Assembly: GCA_007116835.1 (NCBI GenBank)
Contig: SKHS01000231.1
Span: forward strand, 1 to 6,961
Length of the DNA: 6,961 bases
Direction: 5' to 3'
DNA from: Halomonas sp.
Lineage (GTDB): Bacteria; Pseudomonadota; Gammaproteobacteria; Pseudomonadales; Halomonadaceae
Positions 4,907 to 6,961 of this stretch are shown here, in pieces. A program made the translations under genes and the position numbers. Under the pieces are notes generated by a model. The model saw only the letters and a program-made list of their open reading frames with translations. It made no database searches and was not told the origin of the DNA. Every line of letters begins with the position of its first letter. Positions within the stretch are counted from its first letter, which is position 1.

Positions 4907-6961
4907 GGTGTCTCGGTCGTGGATGTTGAAGCCGACTCGTTGGTGAGCCCGTCCGCCCCATGGCGAGCGGCCAGAGAGGCTAACGCATCTTGAGGCCCTT
5001 CTTCAACATCGTTGTCATGCTGATGTAATTTTTGAATCAGCACGTTGGCCAGTTTGTTCAATGATGACGCCTCGCTTAGTACCATCACGGGCACTTGAAC
5101 ACCCAGGCGGTTTTCAATGGCGGTCATTAATTCAACGCCCATCAGCGAGTCGAACCCCATATCGTAGACGGAGCGATTGACGTCGATTTTCTCTTCGTCA
5201 ATCAAGAGAATGCTGGCCAACTCTGCACGTAGTAACTCGGTGACCGTGCTGTGCATCTCTTCGGGGGAGAGGTCGGCCAGGAGTGCGCTGATATCGTCAT
5301 CGCTGTCAGCGCTGCCGTCGTCGTCACTGGCGCGGGCGATCTCAGTAAATCGGGGTGCCTGGGCGGTCGGTAAGAAGCGCGCAAGGGCTCCCCACTCAAG
5401 CTCTAGCACGCCTAGACTGGGCCCGGGCGTCAGCAGCATTTGCTCGAGCACGTTAAGGGCGTCGTCGGAGCGCAGCGCCGAGCCGCCTAAGCGCTCTTGC
5501 AAGGCATCTCGCGTGCGCGTATTGCGCGCCAGGAAGCCAACATCTTCAATAGCACCCCAGCGCACGCAAGTGGCAGGTAGGCCGGCAGCGCGGCGGCGGG
5601 TGGCAAAGGCTTCCATCCAGTGGTTAGCAGCAACGTAGTTAGCTTGTCCTGGGTTACCAAACAGCGTGGTGGCCGAGGAGTACACGACAAAGAAGTCCAG
5701 CTCACTATCTTGGGTGAGAGCATCCAGATGGCGAGCACCGTCGATTTTCGGGGCTAACACCTTCTGGATACGCTCAGCGTCCAAATTGCGAATCAGGCCG
5801 TCATCGATCACCGTGGCAGCGTGCACGATACCCTTTAGCGGGCCAAGTTCGTGGTGTACGCGTGCCATCACGCTGGCTAAGGCGTTGCGGTCAGTAATAT
5901 CACAAGCGGTTGCCAGTACCTTCACGCCTTGAGCTTCAAAAGCAGCGATGGCTGCTTGCGCTTCTTCACTGGTAGGGCCGCTGCGGCTAACTAATACCAG
6001 TTGGCGTGCGCCTTTGCTCACCAGCCATTGCGCTGTTTTTAAGCCAAAGCCACCCAAGCCCCCGGTGACCAGATAGCTGGACTCGGCAGAGAGCGCTAAG
6101 GTGCCGGTGCCTAGCACTTCGTTACGCGGCGGCGCAATGGGTTGTTCGTAAGTGACCACGACCTTGCCGATTTGGCGCGCTTGCTGCATATAGCGGAAGG
6201 CGTCGATGACCTGGTTGTGACTGAACGCGGTAAATGGCAGAGGACTGAGCGTACCGTCGTTAAACAGCGCCATCATTTCACTGAACAGGCGCTGGGTAAG
6301 GGCGGGCTGCACTTTCATAAGCTGGTCGGAGTCGATGCCGAAGTAGCTTAAGTTATTGCGGAATGGGCGCAGGCCAATCTGGGTGTTTTCATAGAAATCA
6401 CGTTTGCCTAGCTCCAGGAAGCGACCAAACGGGCGCAGGGCGCGCAGGTTTTGGTTGATGGCTTCACCTGCCAGAGAGTTCAGTACAATATCGACACCTT
6501 CACCCTGGGTGTCTTCCAGGATCTCTTCGGCAAAGGTGAGCGAGCGAGAGTCGTAAATACGCTCTTCGCCCATTAAGCGCAGGAAGTCGCGCTTCTCTTC
6601 CGAGCCCACGGTGGCGTAAATGTCGGCTCCCATCCACTGGGCAATTTGCAGGGCGGCAATGCCGACGCCACCTGCCGCGCCGTGAATCAGCACTTTTTCG
6701 CCGGGTTCCAAGCGCGCTAGGTGTTTAAGCGCGTAATACACCGTAAAGAAAGTGGTTGGAATCGTGGCGGCGGCTGCGTAACTCACGCCTTCGGGCAGCG
6801 GTGCTACCGCATGCTGGCTGGCGATCAGTCGGTCGCTAAAGCTGGCAGGTCCAAAACCCACTACCGCTTGGCCCGGGGGAACGTGTTTAACGTCGCTTCC
6901 AACGGCAATTACCTCGCCGGAGAACTCGAGGCCGTGGGTTGGCCCCGCAAAGCTATTTTCG
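4903..6961 (-). CDS. Type I polyketide synthase, C-terminal ER-KR-ACP part (5' end outside window)
   Basis: The frame stays open to the window edge, giving 685 residues. A GTG at 6861 is an internal valine codon. The MDR-type enoylreductase domain starts before the edge: HGLEFSGEV at about 9-17, a P-x-T-x-x-T-VYYAL stretch near 68-78, and the NADPH motif HGAAGGVGIAALQIA from residue 93. The ketoreductase follows, with TGGLGGFG (299-306) and the catalytic Lys405, Ser429, Tyr442 and Asn446 all present. A VIDD sequence stands at the LDD position that marks B-type ketoreductases, suggesting a D-configured hydroxyl. After an acidic Asp/Ser-rich linker, the ACP shows GFDSL with phosphopantetheine Ser605. 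The protein ends about 45 residues after the ACP with no thioesterase, reductase or condensation domain. KS, AT and probably DH should lie upstream of the window. It is likely a reducing, possibly iterative, synthase. Release is best assigned to the downstream oxoamine synthase. Confidence 0.93.
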   Translation of the reverse strand, partial: ENSFAGPTHGLEFSGEVIAVGSDVKHVPPGQAVVGFGPASFSDRLIASQHAVAPLPEGVSYAAAATIPTTFFTVYYALKHLARLEPGEKVLIHGAAGGVGIAALQIAQWMGADIYATVGSEEKRDFLRLMGEERIYDSRSLTFAEEILEDTQGEGVDIVLNSLAGEAINQNLRALRPFGRFLELGKRDFYENTQIGLRPFRNNLSYFGIDSDQLMKVQPALTQRLFSEMMALFNDGTLSPLPFTAFSHNQVIDAFRYMQQARQIGKVVVTYEQPIAPPRNEVLGTGTLALSAESSYLVTGGLGGFGLKTAQWLVSKGARQLVLVSRSGPTSEEAQAAIAAFEAQGVKVLATACDITDRNALASVMARVHHELGPLKGIVHAATVIDDGLIRNLDAERIQKVLAPKIDGARHLDALTQDSELDFFVVYSSATTLFGNPGQANYVAANHWMEAFATRRRAAGLPATCVRWGAIEDVGFLARNTRTRDALQERLGGSALRSDDALNVLEQMLLTPGPSLGVLELEWGALARFLPTAQAPRFTEIARASDDDGSADSDDDISALLADLSPEEMHSTVTELLRAELASILLIDEEKIDVNRSVYDMGFDSLMGVELMTAIENRLGVQVPVMVLSEASSLNKLANVLIQKLHQHDNDVEEGPQDALASLAARHGADGLTNESASTSTTETP

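Noticed and set aside
5177..5638. A 153-codon open frame on the plus strand across the KR-ACP region
   Set aside because: It is antisense to a clear PKS coding region. Its Ser/Arg/Ala-rich translation is typical of the mirror frame of GC-rich genes, and no family motif is visible.
6800..6880. Two GCGGTAG sequences on the minus strand resembling the RfaH ops core GGCGGTAG
   Set aside because: Both match only seven of eight core bases, lie inside the enoylreductase coding sequence and encode ordinary conserved residues. A working ops site is expected in the leader upstream of the window.

Overview
The window looks like part of the chromosome of a moderately GC-rich gammaproteobacterium. The inference rests on an Rnk protein and an RfaH protein, both typical of that class. 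Gene style and base use would fit Halomonas or a relative, but the genus is a guess.

Layout, left to right. Positions 1-467 (+) hold the 3' end of an NADP-type glutamate dehydrogenase gene (gdhA), closed by a strong intrinsic terminator at 505-536. Positions 591-1004 (+) encode Rnk, an RNA-polymerase-binding protein of the GreA/GreB C-terminal family. Positions 1005-1260 are non-coding, with three consecutive stem-loops and a C9 tract. Positions 1271-1329 form a promoter/operator whose -10 lies between the arms of a perfect 13-bp inverted repeat. It drives a hipBA toxin-antitoxin operon: hipB 1342-1635 and hipA 1625-2980, overlapping by 11 nt and ended by a terminator at 3024-3048. In hand-counted samples hipA is lower in GC than both flanks, which suggests acquisition.

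The right half (3047-6961, minus strand) is the 3' end of a secondary-metabolism operon, transcribed toward hipBA. In transcription order it contains: a type I polyketide synthase, cut by the window edge, showing enoylreductase, ketoreductase and acyl carrier protein domains and no thioesterase; a stand-alone PLP-dependent alpha-oxoamine synthase that overlaps the synthase gene by 4 nt; and an RfaH/NusG-family elongation factor 3 nt further on.

Proposed joint function: the reducing synthase builds an acyl chain on its ACP. The oxoamine synthase releases it by decarboxylative condensation with an amino acid, giving a 2-amino-ketone (sphingoid-like or prodiginine-tail-like) product. RfaH helps polymerase read through the long operon. 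Domain identities are well supported. The chemistry and the regulatory link are inference, and the amino acid substrate and chain length cannot be read from this window.
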